64,000 nt of DNA, taken from NCBI GenBank assembly GCA_963966185.1, contig CAWZYM010000423.1, positions 124,001 through 188,000 on the forward strand, written 5' to 3'. The notes beneath the pieces are model-generated. The model made no database searches. It was not told where the DNA came from and saw nothing but the letters and a program-made list of their open reading frames with translations. How positions within the stretch are numbered: the first letter of the stretch is position 1; each line of letters opens with the position of its first letter. The stretch is from Rhabditoides inermis (Eukaryota > Nematoda > Chromadorea > Rhabditida > Rhabditidae). Below are positions 33,101 to 44,654 of this stretch, piece after piece. The position numbers were made by a program, and so were the translations under genes.

Positions 33101-34498
33101 TGACGCATCATAGACTATGCGTAGTTTTGTTGTTAGACTGTCTAATTTGACGACGCATGAATGTGGAATGTAATAGGTTCTCCCCGGCGTGCGACTGTCT
33201 GGCACTTCTTCTATTACTCCCAATTCTAGTTGTTCTTGAAATATTTTATTGTACTCGTCTCTTAGTGAATGGTCCTTCCCTATATTTTCTAAGAGGCTTT
33301 GAAGTCTTCTGAGTGCAAGGTAGTAGTTGTCTGCTAGTGGTTTATGATCTTCTTTCCACGGGAATTTGACATGAATACCATTCTCATCTATGTATGTTGA
33401 CTTGTTGAACTCCTCGTCCACTTTTCTGTTGACTTGTTCGATGGTGTCGAACTCGTGAGGACTTGTTATGCCCATCCCGTCCAGGTCCCACTGTCTCTCT
33501 ACTCTCTCATTGAATGACAGATTGACGACATTCCTTTTGTTATCTCCTTGCGACGAATAACTTCCACTCAGTGAATAACCGAAAATTGTCGGTATCGCGC
33601 GGAGCCCAGAAGGGAGATTGACTGCTAGCTGTGTATCATTCTTTATAATCAGGTTCATACAGTCCATTCCTATGAGGATGTCTGGGGTCACGTTCTCCTC
33701 GTGAATGTCTGTTATCTGAAGGTTTCTCTCTTTTAGGACTCGTACGTCTTCAACTTGAAGCTCGTGTGTGTAATATTTTTGAGTTATTACTGGTTGTGTT
33801 GATACAGGAATTGTGACTTTTCTATCTATACCCACCAACTCGATTGTGGTCTTTCCTGTAAGTACTCTCCTATCTATACCGCCAAAGATAACATACTTCT
33901 CCTCTCTCATATCGCTTATTTTTACTTGCAATTTATTAGCAAATGACTGTGTCACAAAACTGCGATTAGATCCGGAATCTAATAAAATCACTGCTGTCTT
34001 TATAATACCTGATTCCTCATTTTTGACTGTTCCTCTTATAGTTTGTAGTGCTACTTTCGTATTTTTACCAGGTACTCTGTGAGTAGATGTTCTCGTCATT
34101 TCTATGTTGTTTGCCAAGTTTGGCTCACACTTCTCTTTTTCAGCCAGGTGTGGACTCCAGGACATCGTGTCCGCGTCTCGAGTCGACTGTGTCTCCTGCT
34201 CCTGCTCCTGCTCCACCTCAGCGTCTACGTGGCAGGTGTGATCTTTTATTATAATTTGGTTTTTATCTACTTCTGGGGTTTTTTCTGTCTCTTCTGTTAC
34301 GATTTCCTCCTTTTCTATTTCATCTGTGTTCTCCTTTATCGTTTGCAGTACTTGACTAACGGTTTTTTCTACCTGCTCACATTTCCTGTGAGTGACGAAA
34401 ATTCTCTGACTGTGTCTGCTCTCTGCTGATGGTTGCTGTATCCGACATCTCCAGACACGGTTCTGTCGCGTTGTTCCACGCGTTGGCTTCTTGTTCAT
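30101..34498 (-). CDS. pol: BEL/Pao Pol polyprotein, 1465 aa, intact
   Basis: This would carry the enzymes for reverse transcription and integration. From the first Met the visible domains are: an acidic linker; aspartic protease with DSGS at about residues 174-177 (Pao-type A17 protease); reverse transcriptase with first Asp in IVSDIEKAF (about 506) and the active-site box CYVDNVV (583-586) where most families have YVDD; RNase H with FSDASEKAYGS (752), RLELMG (802), SDSTVAIEWL (834) and NPADLISRG (888); and integrase with a His/Cys zinc finger (about 1081-1119) and the D-D-E triad at about D1153, D1212 and E1250 (GGAYERLVGSCK). It overlaps the end of gag by 122 bases in another frame, so expression needs frameshifting, reinitiation or splicing. 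Domain order PR-RT-RH-IN fits BEL/Pao. Confidence 0.95.
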   Translation of the reverse strand: MNKKPTRGTTRQNRVWRCRIQQPSAESRHSQRIFVTHRKCEQVEKTVSQVLQTIKENTDEIEKEEIVTEETEKTPEVDKNQIIIKDHTCHVDAEVEQEQEQETQSTRDADTMSWSPHLAEKEKCEPNLANNIEMTRTSTHRVPGKNTKVALQTIRGTVKNEESGIIKTAVILLDSGSNRSFVTQSFANKLQVKISDMREEKYVIFGGIDRRVLTGKTTIELVGIDRKVTIPVSTQPVITQKYYTHELQVEDVRVLKERNLQITDIHEENVTPDILIGMDCMNLIIKNDTQLAVNLPSGLRAIPTIFGYSLSGSYSSQGDNKRNVVNLSFNERVERQWDLDGMGITSPHEFDTIEQVNRKVDEEFNKSTYIDENGIHVKFPWKEDHKPLADNYYLALRRLQSLLENIGKDHSLRDEYNKIFQEQLELGVIEEVPDSRTPGRTYYIPHSCVVKLDSLTTKLRIVYDASSHYRNEQSLNMVLHQGPTYLPQLCGVLLRARIPPILIVSDIEKAFLQLNLQEDNRDATRFLWVKDVTKPVTKDNVVEFRFRRVPFGVSSSPYLLAASIRFILCSIPEIGEKILENCYVDNVVLHADSAEDALKDIKRSKSAFMDVRMNLRDFISNDEGVNKLIPEKDRAKNTTQKLLGLKWDTNTDSFTMKTTIKTGEVTTKRSVTAAIASNFDPLGLLSPSLTKCKVFQQKLWSEKLKWDDPVKIELHKEWQKLAVESSLEIRIPRRTTTASKEKSTYELCVFSDASEKAYGSCAYIKEVNESGRISTWLVYAKQRLAPSKESNKDIKLKIPRLELMGILTAVRISAFLIQELNKSITLKKLHIMSDSTVAIEWLKKSETKLSIFVKNRVVEIADTVRKLSEDYKIETTVSHVGTKSNPADLISRGVTGGELAQNKLWWEGPDIIKTKNTSVIEPTWRWTPPAGEEETVENRVVAVAMEEAPSGSRDEQSTLPATKHSSFQSYIKHAHYVICFISNILKKRRLAKKPIITTVINQNIENSWEQTLDCIMKLHQKAHIEEEELSTRYRDLNVKRIQGVLRCVGRLGKSSLTYAASTPILIVERTHLAKLIVRNAHQKCGHTGTNQTMSTVREKYWIPSLRRQCRSVVSKCTLCRRHNGLTFPYPDSPQLPEVRVNEKARPFSHIGIDYLGPIPTKEGAKIWGILYTCLTTRLVHVEPVNSLSTDDLIHSLRQICARRGRPKSILSDNAAQFELAAKIMNENQSDDPVSWKFITALSPWMGGAYERLVGSCKAAYNKMTRGHKLSEKQVKTTLIESEGIVNCRPITYSAEKLNEWKVLRPIDILNPELEPLLFSGEMENPSDPDYDPNPESNAVYKQIMKNTAAAQKCRERFWYLWSNDYLKSLRQQHKLNISGRRSSQIKSPTVGEVVFVSDRETNKYEWPLAVVVKIHRGEDDKCRSVTLKTKTGMIDRPVNALIPLEVRCTDANSIIPDKRSKRKRV

Positions 34499-36395
34499 AT
34501 TCCTCGTAAGAGGGCCTCTCCTCTGCGTACGTAGTGAACTGTGAGCTTGACTGCATATCCGTAAGGTTCACTCTCGCGTTGTTGTTTCTCTCTCCATGCC
34601 GGTTCTTGTTTGATAGTCTGGCTTTGTCCCAGAGATGTGACTTAGTACAATTGATGGCCATATGTGCGTTGCTGTAACATTTGTAGCACCTGTTCGTCAT
34701 GTACAGTATGGCCATGGCCATAGTAGGAGCAAGTTTTGCCGCAGGACACTCATACGAATTGTGACTTTTTGTGTTCTCGAAAATGCACACAATGTGTGGA
34801 TCCACGTTGTTTAGTGTTAGGGGGTTTGGTGATGACTGATACTGACGTCCTCCTCGATGCTGTGCTGGCTGAGGTTGTTCATTTTTGCGTTGATAATTAT
34901 CCTGTTTGTGTGTATACTGCGAGTTCCTTTGGTTATGACTTTTGTCGTCGCTCCCTTGATTACTGTTGTACGATACTTGTTTGTACTGGTTGGGACTGTA
35001 AGACTTTTGGTGACTGTATCCTCCAATATTTTGACTGTAGTTGACTAACATTGGCTCCATGGACTGTGCTTTGTTGTTCGTCTCTGAGCAGGAGATGTTC
35101 TCCTCGACTGAGATCATATCATCGATGTAATCTAGAGTGAGTTCTAGGTTAATTGGTGTAGCGGATTTTTCCCATTCAATTATCTTTTTCTTGATTTTTC
35201 TGTTGACTTTATCTGTAAACTTCTCGAAAATGAATCCCTGGGCCATCGACACGTAGCCTGGATCGTATATTTTTAGCGTTTCATTCCCGTGACGGTTCGC
35301 CACTCTCAACGCGCAGTTGACTTTGTCAAATGTCTCTCTCCATGACTGAGGGTTATCTTCTGCCTGACTAATTGCGCGCAACATGGACCAGACTTTTGTT
35401 TGGACTGCAATGGGATTCTGATATTTTTTCATTAGAGTGTCTATGGCTGTTTGATAATATGTTCCAGACTTGGGAATGTGACGTAGAATTGTCTTATCAC
35501 TGACTGAGTTGTGCAGAATGAGTACTTTTTGAGCATCACAGAGGGAGTCATTTTCGTGGACTAGTGGTATGAAGAGGTCCATGAAATCATCGAAATTTTC
35601 CATTTTTCCATCGAATACCGGGATCTTAATGTCTTTCTGATTGAATATGAATGACTGCTGCCTTTTCTGGAACTGGTTGTTGTTGAATCTGTTATTTCTA
35701 TTTTTCTCTATCTGAATTTCCGGACTGTTGTATGTCCACTCTGACTGGTTTGCTTTTTGACTCTCAACTCTACCTCGGTTTTCAATGGGGGTGGATTCGT
35801 ACATGGGCATCGACTCCTCCGTCTTGCGCTCTGACTCATCCTCTCTCACTTCGCTCCCACTACTTGCCTGTGTGTTGTTCTCAGATGCGAGTATGATGTC
35901 GTTTATTCTCCTCAGGGCTTGACTGTGAGTGACTAATGCTTCTTCATAATTGACTGATTCTGCGAATTCTCTCAGTTTACTTGCCATCTCCCCTGTTGTT
36001 TCATTCGCGGCCCTGGCAGCGTACTCGTCATATGCTTCTTTCATTTCGTTCCTCTCTCTGACTAGAATGGCTTTGTATATTCTTAGTTTCTTGACTGAAT
36101 CTTCGTCATTGTTTGACTCAAGGAACGATAGTACTACTTTGTCTACATCTTTCGCAAGTTTTAATATTTGCGCTGCTGGTCTTGATATGGATACTTTCAG
36201 CGTGGTCGGCATGTCCAGGGACGTCGCGTCAGCCCCCATCACGCCGTCACCTGCAGAAACCGGATCAAGCAGTCGCTCCAAACTCCTCGCTTCCAATACC
36301 TGTATACATAAATAAATTTGTTCTGTTGGGCTCATGTGACTAAGCGGTGGTTCAGTGACGATTCCATCGGACTCTGGTGAAGGCCGATGCACCAT
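34377..36395 (-). CDS. gag: BEL/Pao Gag, 652-672 aa, copy 1
   Basis: The frame is open from an ATG overlapping the LTR/primer-site junction (36395). The more plausible start is Met21 at 36335 (MSPTEQIYLC), because the first ATG would translate through the primer-binding site. The N-terminal part is helical and charged. A BEL/Pao-type capsid region (DUF1759-like) starts near residue 258 (IPVFDGKMENFDDFMDLF). A Gln/Asn/Tyr-rich region follows. Two Cys/His motifs lie around residues 530-580: a degenerate CIFENTKSHNSYEC and a classical CYKCYSNAHMAINC (CX2CX4HX4C). The copy 2 protein looks identical. Confidence 0.92.
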   Translation of the reverse strand: MVHRPSPESDGIVTEPPLSHMSPTEQIYLCIQVLEARSLERLLDPVSAGDGVMGADATSLDMPTTLKVSISRPAAQILKLAKDVDKVVLSFLESNNDEDSVKKLRIYKAILVRERNEMKEAYDEYAARAANETTGEMASKLREFAESVNYEEALVTHSQALRRINDIILASENNTQASSGSEVREDESERKTEESMPMYESTPIENRGRVESQKANQSEWTYNSPEIQIEKNRNNRFNNNQFQKRQQSFIFNQKDIKIPVFDGKMENFDDFMDLFIPLVHENDSLCDAQKVLILHNSVSDKTILRHIPKSGTYYQTAIDTLMKKYQNPIAVQTKVWSMLRAISQAEDNPQSWRETFDKVNCALRVANRHGNETLKIYDPGYVSMAQGFIFEKFTDKVNRKIKKKIIEWEKSATPINLELTLDYIDDMISVEENISCSETNNKAQSMEPMLVNYSQNIGGYSHQKSYSPNQYKQVSYNSNQGSDDKSHNQRNSQYTHKQDNYQRKNEQPQPAQHRGGRQYQSSPNPLTLNNVDPHIVCIFENTKSHNSYECPAAKLAPTMAMAILYMTNRCYKCYSNAHMAINCTKSHLWDKARLSNKNRHGERNNNARVNLTDMQSSSQFTTYAEERPSYEEYEQEANAWNNATEPCLEMSDTATISREQTQSENFRHSQEM
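36345..36357 (-). promoter_or_regulatory. Second tRNA-Gly complementary box, copy 1
   Basis: The plus strand reads CGGTGGTTCAGTG, equal to bases 6-18 (acceptor end plus D-arm) of eukaryotic tRNA-Gly(GCC) as I know it. The element RNA is its complement and could pair with the D-arm of the primer tRNA about 25 bases downstream of the primer-binding site. A shorter match, CGATTCC at about 36359-36365, resembles the T-arm. It lies just upstream of gag Met21. Confidence 0.6.
36382..36394 (-). promoter_or_regulatory. Primer-binding site, tRNA-Gly, copy 1
   Basis: The plus strand GGCCGATGCACCA equals the 3' end of tRNA-Gly including CCA, so the RNA reads TGGTGCATCGGCC directly after the 5' LTR. Confidence 0.85.
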
Positions 36396-37385
36396 GTCGC
36401 ATTTACATAGTGCACATAAGCCAACACGACTGGGGTTTTATAGAGTATATTTATCGCATTAAACACAGACGCGACATCAATAACTTAGACTCGATCAATA
36501 ATCAAACAACAATATGGTCACAATCACCACAAGTTTGAGGGGCCACAGTAAACGCATAAGGGGGTAGTAAGGGGAAGATAAGGGAGAGAGAAGACGAGGG
36601 AGGCTACTGGGGTGGGATTTCCCCAGCCCTCTATATCTAGCACGGGGCCATACAACGTACTCTAGACAAGGGAGGTGGCGGGGCTACCAAATGTACCCTA
36701 CAAAAGGCCCCCGATACTACATCCACTCAACCCATCTAGCACGGTCATAAAACAAGCATACTGGGGGGGGTCATTCTCAAGTACCTCTGGTTCTCCTGGC
36801 GTTGGTGGTCTTGGCGATTCCCTTGGCGTCGGTGACCCCTGTAGCAGATGAGTTATCGATCGATCGGTGACGTCATAATTTGGCGGCGAGAAGAGCAGCG
36901 ACGCGAAGATAAGACTATGCGCGGTTCTTGCGCATCGAGAGGCTTATAATATATTTGAGATGAGACTATTTTTAACTCGATATAAATTCGACTATGCGTT
37001 TGTGAATCAAGCTCATTTTGACTGCTACATTGGAGTAAGCGAATCGCAAATGAGAATACGCGACATTTAGCAACGACTTTACTAGACTAGGATAATACAT
37101 AAATATCTCGTTAAAGGACTCGAACACCGGCTATACAAGGGAAAATAATAGACACAAATTCGTAGGTGGATGAGCAATGACGTGCGATCTTTTCGAAACG
37201 TCCGCTCTTCCTCTGCGTCTCTGACTGTGGCGTGTTCGCGACTAGGTGTGTGAGGGTGTGTGACTCACTCGCATTCAAATACAGCCGCGGGAACTATTTT
37301 TTGTTAATTTCGTTGCCAGGATTGTATTTGTTACAAGACGACTTATTACTGTAATTTTTATTAGTCGCGTGTTATAACCGCGACA
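36395..37385 (-). repeat. 5' LTR of BEL/Pao copy 1
   Basis: 991-base LTR, drives the minus-strand element. It is followed by the right-hand target duplication TACAC at 37386-37390. Confidence 0.95.
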
Positions 37386-40300
37386 TACACTCCGATTCGA
37401 ACTATGAGAAAGCCATGACTCCACTTCATCGAAATCATGGTGTTTCACCCTCCTGCAAGCAATATATTCTTAAGAAATCATTTTCCCGCTAAAGCGGTCC
37501 GTATGTTATTACAGGTGGACATGACTCCTATACGCTATACGGCTACACTCCGATTCGAAATATGAGAAAGCCATGACCCCACTACATCGAAATCAATGTG
37601 TTTCACTCTCCTGCAAGCAATATAATCTTGAGAAATCATTTTCCTGCTAAAGCGGTCCGTATGTTATTACAGGTGGACATGACTCCTATACGCTATACGG
37701 CTACACTCCGATTCGAAATATGAGAAAGCCATGACCCCACTACATCGAAATCAATGTGTTTCACTCTCCTGCAAGCAATATAATCTTGAGAAATCATTTT
37801 CCTGCTAAAGCGGTCCGTATGTTATTACAGGTGGACATGACTCCTATACGCTATACGGCTACACTCCGTTTCGAATTATGAGAAAGCCATGACCCCACTA
37901 CATCGAAATCAATGTGTTTCACCCTCCTGCAAGCAAAATATTCTTAAGAAATCATTTTCCTGCTAAAGCGGTCCGTATGTTATTACAGGTGGACATGACT
38001 CCTATACGCAATACGACTACACTCCGATTCGAATTATGAGAAAGCCATGACCCCACTACATCAAAATCATGGTGTTTCACTCTCCTGCAAGCATTATAAT
38101 CTTAAGAAATCATTTTCCTGCTAAAGCGGTTCGTATGTTATTACAGGTGGACATGACTCCTATACGCTATACGGCTACACTCCGATTCGAATTATGAGAA
38201 AGCCATGACCCGAATACATTGAAATCAATGTGTTTCACTCTCCTGCAAGCAATATAATCTTAAGAAATCATTTTCCTGCTAAAGCGGTCCGTATGTTATT
38301 ACAGGTGGACATGACTCCTATACGCTATACGACTACACTCCGATTCGAAATATGAGAAAGCCATGACCTCACTAGATCGAAATCAATGTGTTTCACCCTC
38401 CTGCAAGCAACATATTCTTAAGAAATCATTTCCCTGCTAAAGCGGTCCGTATGTTATTACAGGTGGACATGACTCCTATACGCTATACGACTACACTCCG
38501 TTTCGAATTATGAGAAAGCCATGACCCGAATAAATCGAAATCAATGTGTTTCACTCTCCTGCAAGCAATATATTCTTAAGAAATCATTTTCCCGCTAAAG
38601 CGGTCCGTATGTTATTACAGGTGGACATGACTCCTATACGCTATACGACTACACTCCGTTTCGAATTATGAGAAAGCCATGACCCCACTACACCGAAATC
38701 AATGTGTTTCACTCTCCTGCAAGCAATATATTCTTAAGAAATCATTTTCCCGCTAAAGCGGTCCGTATGTTATTACAGGTGGACATGACTCCTATACGCT
38801 ATACGACTACACTCCGATTCGAATTATGAGAAAGCCATGACCCGAATACATTGAAATCAATGTGTTTCACTCTCCTGCAAGCAATATAATCTTAAGAAAT
38901 CATTTTCCTGCTAAAGCGGTCCGTATGTTATTACAGGTGGACATGACTCCTATACGCTATACGGCTACACTCCGATTCGAATTATGAGAAAGCCATGACC
39001 CGAATAAATTGAAATCAATGTGTTTCACTCTCCTGCAAGCAATATATTCTTAAGAAATCATTTTCCCGCTAAAGCGGTCCGTATGTTATTACAGGTGGAC
39101 ATGACTCCTATACGCTATACGGCTACACTCCGATTCGAATTATGAGAAAGCCATGACCCGAATAAATTGAAATCAATGTGTTTCACTCTCCTGCAAGCAA
39201 TATATTCTTAAGAAATCATTTTCCCGCTAAAGCGGTCCGTATGTTATTACAGGTGGACATGACTCCTATACGCTATACGACTACACTCCGTTTCGAATTC
39301 TGAGAAAGCCATGACCCCACTACATCAAAATCAATGTGTTTCACTCTCCTGCAAGCAATATAATCTTAAGAAATAATTTTCCTGCTAAAGCGGTCCGTAT
39401 GTTATTACAGGTGGACATGACTCCTATACGCTATACGACTACACTCCGATTCGAATTATGAGAAAGCCATGACCCCACTACATCAAAATCAATGTGTTTC
39501 ACTCTCCTGCAAGCAATATAATCTTAAGAAATCATTTTCCTGCTAAAGCGGTCCGTATGTTATTACAGGTGGACATGACTCCTATACGCTAAACGACTAC
39601 ACTCCGATTCGAATTATGAGAAAGCCATGACCCGAATACGTTGAAATCAATGTGTTTCACTCTCCTGCAAGCAATATAATCTTAAGAAATCATTTTCCTG
39701 CTAAAGCGGTCCGTATGTTATTACAGGTGGACATGACTCCTATACGCTAAACGACTACCTTCCGATTCGAATTATGAGAAAGCCATGACTCCACTTCATC
39801 GAAATCATGGTGTTTCACCCTCCTGCAAGCAATATATTCTTAAGAAATCATTTTCCCGCTAAAGCGGTCCGTATGTTATTACAGGTGAACATGACTCCTA
39901 TACGCTATACGACTACACTCCGTTTCGAATTCTGAGAAAGCCATGACCCCACTACATCGAAATCAATGTGTTTCACCCTCCTGCAAGCAATATATTCTTA
40001 AGAAATCATTTTCCCGCTAAAGCGGTCCGTATGTTATTACAGGTGAACATGACTCCTATACGCTATACGACTACACTCCGTTTCGAATTCTGAGAAAGCC
40101 ATGACCCCACTACATCGAAATCAATGTGTTTCACCCTCCTGCAAGCAATATATTCTTAAGGAATCATTTTCCTGCTAAAGCGGTCCGTATGTTATTACAG
40201 GTGGACATGACTCTTATACGCTATACGACTACACTCCGATTCGAATTATGAGAAAAGCATGACCCGAATACATTGAAATCAATGTGTTTCACTCTCCTGC

Positions 40301-43236
40301 AAGCAATATAATCTTAAGAATAGATTTTCCTGCTAAAGCGGTCCGTATGTTATTACAGGTGGACATGACTCTTATACGCTATACGACTACACTCCGATTC
40401 GAACTATGAGAAAGCCATGACTCCACTTCATCGAAATCATGGTGTTTCACTCTCCTGCAAGCAATATAATCTTGAGAAATCATTTTCCTGCTAAAGCGGT
40501 CCGTATGTTATTACAGGTGGACATGACTCCTATACGCTATACGGCTACACTCCGATTCGAAATATGAGAAAGCCATGACCCCACTACATCGAAATCAATG
40601 TGTTTCACTCTCCTGCAAGCAATATAATCTTGAGAAATCATTTTCCTGCTAAAGCGGTCCGTATGTTATTACAGGTGGACATGACTCCTATACGCTATAC
40701 GGCTACACTCCGATTCGAAATATGAGAAAGCCATGACCCCACTACATCGAAATCAATGTGTTTCACTCTCCTGCAAGCAATATAATCTTGAGAAATCATT
40801 TTCCTGCTAAAGCGGTCCGTATGTTATTACAGGTGGACATGACTCCTATACGCTATACGGCTACACTCCGTTTCGAATTATGAGAAAGCCATGACCTCAC
40901 TACATCGAAATCAATGTGTTTCACCCTCCTGCAAGCAAAATATTCTTAAGAAATCATTTTCCTGCTAAAGCGGTCCGTATGTTATTACAGGTGGACATGA
41001 CTCCTATACGCAATACGACTACACTCCGATTCGAATTATGAGAAAGCCATGACCCCACTACATCAAAATCATGGTGTTTCACTCTCCTGCAAGCATTATA
41101 ATCTTAAGAAATCATTTTCCTGCTAAAGCGGTTCGTATGTTATTACAGGTGGACATGACTCCTATACGCTATACGGCTACACTCCGATTCGAATTATGAG
41201 AAAGCCATGACCCGAATACATTGAAATCAATGTGTTTCACTCTCCTGCAAGCAATATAATCTTAAGAAATCATTTTCCTGCTAAAGCGGTCCGTATGTTA
41301 TTACAGGTGGACATGACTCATATACGCTATACGACTACACTCCGATTCGAAATATGAGAAAGCCATGACCTCACTAGATCGAAATCAATGTGTTTCACCC
41401 TCCTGCAAGCAACATATTCTTAAGAAATCATTTCCCTGCTAAAGCGGTCCGTATGTTATTACAGGTGGACATGACTCCTATACGCTATACGACTACACTC
41501 CGTTTCGAATTATGAGAAAGCCATGACCCGAATAAATCGAAATCAATGTGTTTCACTCTCCTGCAAGCAATATATTCTTAAGAAATCATTTTCCCGCTAA
41601 AGCGGTCCGTATGTTATTACAGGTGGACATGACTCCTATACGCTATACGACTACACTCCGTTTCGAATTATGAGAAAGCCATGACCCCACTACACCGAAA
41701 TCAATGTGTTTCACTCTCCTGCAAGCAATATATTCTTAAGAAATCATTTTCCCGCTAAAGCGGTCCGTATGTTATTACAGGTGGACATGACTCCTATACG
41801 CTATACGACTACACTCCGATTCGAATTATGAGAAAGCCATGACCCGAATACATTGAAATCAATGTGTTTCACTCTCCTGCAAGCAATATAATCTTAAGAA
41901 ATCATTTTCCTGCTAAAGCGGTCCGTATGTTATTACAGGTGGACATGACTCCTATACGCTATACGGCTACACTCCGATTCGAATTATGAGAAAGCCATGA
42001 CCCGAATAAATTGAAATCAATGTGTTTCACTCTCCTGCAAGCAATATATTCTTAAGAAATCATTTTCCCGCTAAAGCGGTCCGTATGTTATTACAGGTGG
42101 ACATGACTCCTATACGCTATACGGCTACACTCCGATTCGAATTATGAGAAAGCCATGACCCGAATAAATTGAAATCAATGTGTTTCACTCTCCTGCAAGC
42201 AATATATTCTTAAGAAATCATTTTCCCGCTAAAGCGGTCCGTATGTTATTACAGGTGGACATGACTCCTATACGCTATACGACTACACTCCGTTTCGAAT
42301 TCTGAGAAAGCCATGACCCCACTACATCAAAATCAATGTGTTTCACTCTCCTGCAAGCAATATAATCTTAAGAAATAATTTTCCTGCTAAAGCGGTCCGT
42401 ATGTTATTACAGGTGGACATGACTCCTATACGCTATACGACTACACTCCGATTCGAATTATGAGAAAGCCATGACCCCACTACATCAAAATCAATGTGTT
42501 TCACTCTCCTGCAAGCAATATAATCTTAAGAAATCATTTTCCTGCTAAAGCGGTCCGTATGTTATTACAGGTGGACATGACTCCTATACGCTAAACGACT
42601 ACACTCCGATTCGAATTATGAGAAAGCCATGACCCGAATACGTTGAAATCAATGTGTTTCACTCTCCTGCAAGCAATATAATCTTAAGAAATCATTTTCC
42701 TGCTAAAGCGGTTCGTATGTTATTACAGGTGAACATGACTCTTATACGCTATACGACTACACTCCGATTCGAACTATGAGAAAGCCATGACTCCACTTCA
42801 TCGAAATCATGGTGTTTCACCCTCCTGCAAGCAATATATTCTTAAGAAATCATTTTCCCGCTAAAGCGGTCCGTATGTTATTACAGGTGAACATGACTCC
42901 TATACGCTATACGACTACACTCCGTTTCGAATTCTGAGAAAGCCATGACCCCACTACATCGAAATCAATGTGTTTCACCCTCCTGCAAGCAATATATTCT
43001 TAAGGAATCATTTTCCTGCTAAAGCGGTCCGTATGTTATTACAGGTGGACATGACTCTTATACGCTATACGACTACACTCCGATTCGAATTATGAGAAAA
43101 GCATGACCCGAATACATTGAAATCAATGTGTTTCACTTTCCTGCAAGCAATATAATCTTAAGAATACATTTTCCTGCTAAAGCGGTCCGTATGTTATTAC
43201 AGGTGGACATGACTCTTATACGCTATACGACTACAC
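37386..43236. repeat. 158-bp satellite array, segment 5 (19-mer unit)
   Basis: About 37 monomers. Rare variants recur in order at a fixed spacing: GCAAAATATTC at 37933 and 40935, exactly 3002 bases or 19 x 158 apart, each followed by GCATTATAATC with GCGGTTCG and later GCAACATATTC. The step from 25719 to 37933 is also 3002 after removing copy 1 and its duplicated TACAC. The last monomer repeats the rare variants found left of copy 1. Confidence 0.96.
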
Positions 43237-44227
43237 TGTCGCATTTACATAGTGCACATAAGCCAACACGACTGGGGTTTTATAGAGTATATTTATCGCA
43301 TTAAACACAGACGCGACATCAATAACTTAGACTCGATCAATAATCAAACAACAATATGGTCACAATCACCACAAGTTTGAGGGGCCACAGTAAACGCATA
43401 AGGGGGTAGTAAGGGGAAGATAAGGGAGAGAGAAGACGAGGGAGGCTACTGGGGTGGGATTTCCCCAGCCCTCTATATCTAGCACGGGGCCATACAACGT
43501 ACTCTAGACAAGGGAGGTGGCGGGGCTACCAAATGTACCCTACAAAAGGCCCCCGATACTACATCCACTCAACCCATCTAGCACGGTCATAAAACAAGCA
43601 TACTGGGGGGGGTCATTCTCAAGTACCTCTGGTTCTCCTGGCGTTGGTGGTCTTGGCGATTCCCTTGGCGTCGGTGACCCCTGTAGCAGATGAGTTATCG
43701 ATCGATCGGTGACGTCATAATTTGGCGGCGAGAAGAGCAGCGACGCGAAGATAAGACTATGCGCGGTTCTTGCGCATCGAGAGGCTTATAATATATTTGA
43801 GATGAGACTATTTTTAACTCGATATAAATTCGACTATGCGTTTGTGAATCAAGCTCATTTTGACTGCTACATTGGAGTAAGCGAATCGCAAATGAGAATA
43901 CGCGACATTTAGCAACGACTTTACTAGACTAGGATAATACATAAATATCTCGTTAAAGGACTCGAACACCGGCTATACAAGGGAAAATAATAGACACAAA
44001 TTCGTAGGTGGATGAGCAATGACGTGCGATCTTTTCGAAACGTCCGCTCTTCCTCTGCGTCTCTGACTGTGGCGTGTTCGCGACTAGGTGTGTGAGGGTG
44101 TGTGACTCACTCGCATTCAAATACAGCCGCGGGAACTATTTTTTGTTAATTTCGTTGCCAGGATTGTATTTGTTACAAGACGACTTATTACTGTAATTTT
44201 TATTAGTCGCGTGTTATAACCGCGACA
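43237..44227 (-). repeat. 3' LTR of BEL/Pao copy 2
   Basis: Full-length 991-base LTR, equal by eye to the 5' LTR of copy 1. Confidence 0.95.
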
Positions 44228-44238
44228 CTCCCCCTTTT
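44228..44238 (-). promoter_or_regulatory. Polypurine tract, BEL/Pao copy 2
   Basis: Minus strand AAAAGGGGGAG abuts the 3' LTR. Confidence 0.85.
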
Positions 44239-44654
44239 CGTGACTGATGCGATTTCCCGCCTTGGGCGTGATGACACTAGAGTCTCTACTTCTTCCGACT
44301 CTCCCACGCTGACCTGCCAGTGCGCTGGTGGTAAACTGTGCCATTCGCTTTGACTCTACGCTTATTTCTGCTGCCCCATATTAGTAAAATTTTGGTGACT
44401 GCTTTCTTGACTTTCACTGATTCTCATGTGTTTCCTTGTTATTTCTTATTTGCGGATGGTTGCGCGCTATTTATTTTGACTTATTCATTGGTTTGATTTA
44501 TTCGCAACCGTGTCTGTTGATCGTAGAGCTATCGCAACTATTCGTTAAGGAATTTATACTAAACTGGCTGCTATTTTCGCGTTTCGATTTGATTTTCTCG
44601 ACTTTACTTTATTACGCCTTCCGATGCTTACTCCTATATAATTTAAATTTATAG

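Larger units (their letters stand above)
28179..37385 (-). mobile_element. BEL/Pao LTR retrotransposon, copy 1
   Basis: The element lies on the minus strand and is flanked by TACAC on both sides. LTR ends are TGTCGC...GCGACA. In RNA order: 5' LTR (36395-37385), tRNA-Gly primer site, gag, pol, one exon of a third gene, polypurine tract, 3' LTR (28179-29170). The two LTRs differ by one G in a G-run, so insertion or last homogenisation was recent. Gag and pol are both intact. Compared with copy 2 it lacks 2758 bases between the polypurine tract and pol (junction at about 29299-29301, microhomology CTA). Confidence 0.95.

Noticed and set aside
30138..36343. Plus-strand ORFs opposite BEL/Pao gag and pol
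   Set aside because: Antisense shadows repeated identically in both copies, without splice or domain support.
36341..36394. A tRNA-Gly gene or fragment on the plus strand
   Set aside because: Both ends match tRNA-Gly but there is no anticodon arm or correct length between them. Position beside the LTR and repetition in copy 2 fit primer complementarity.
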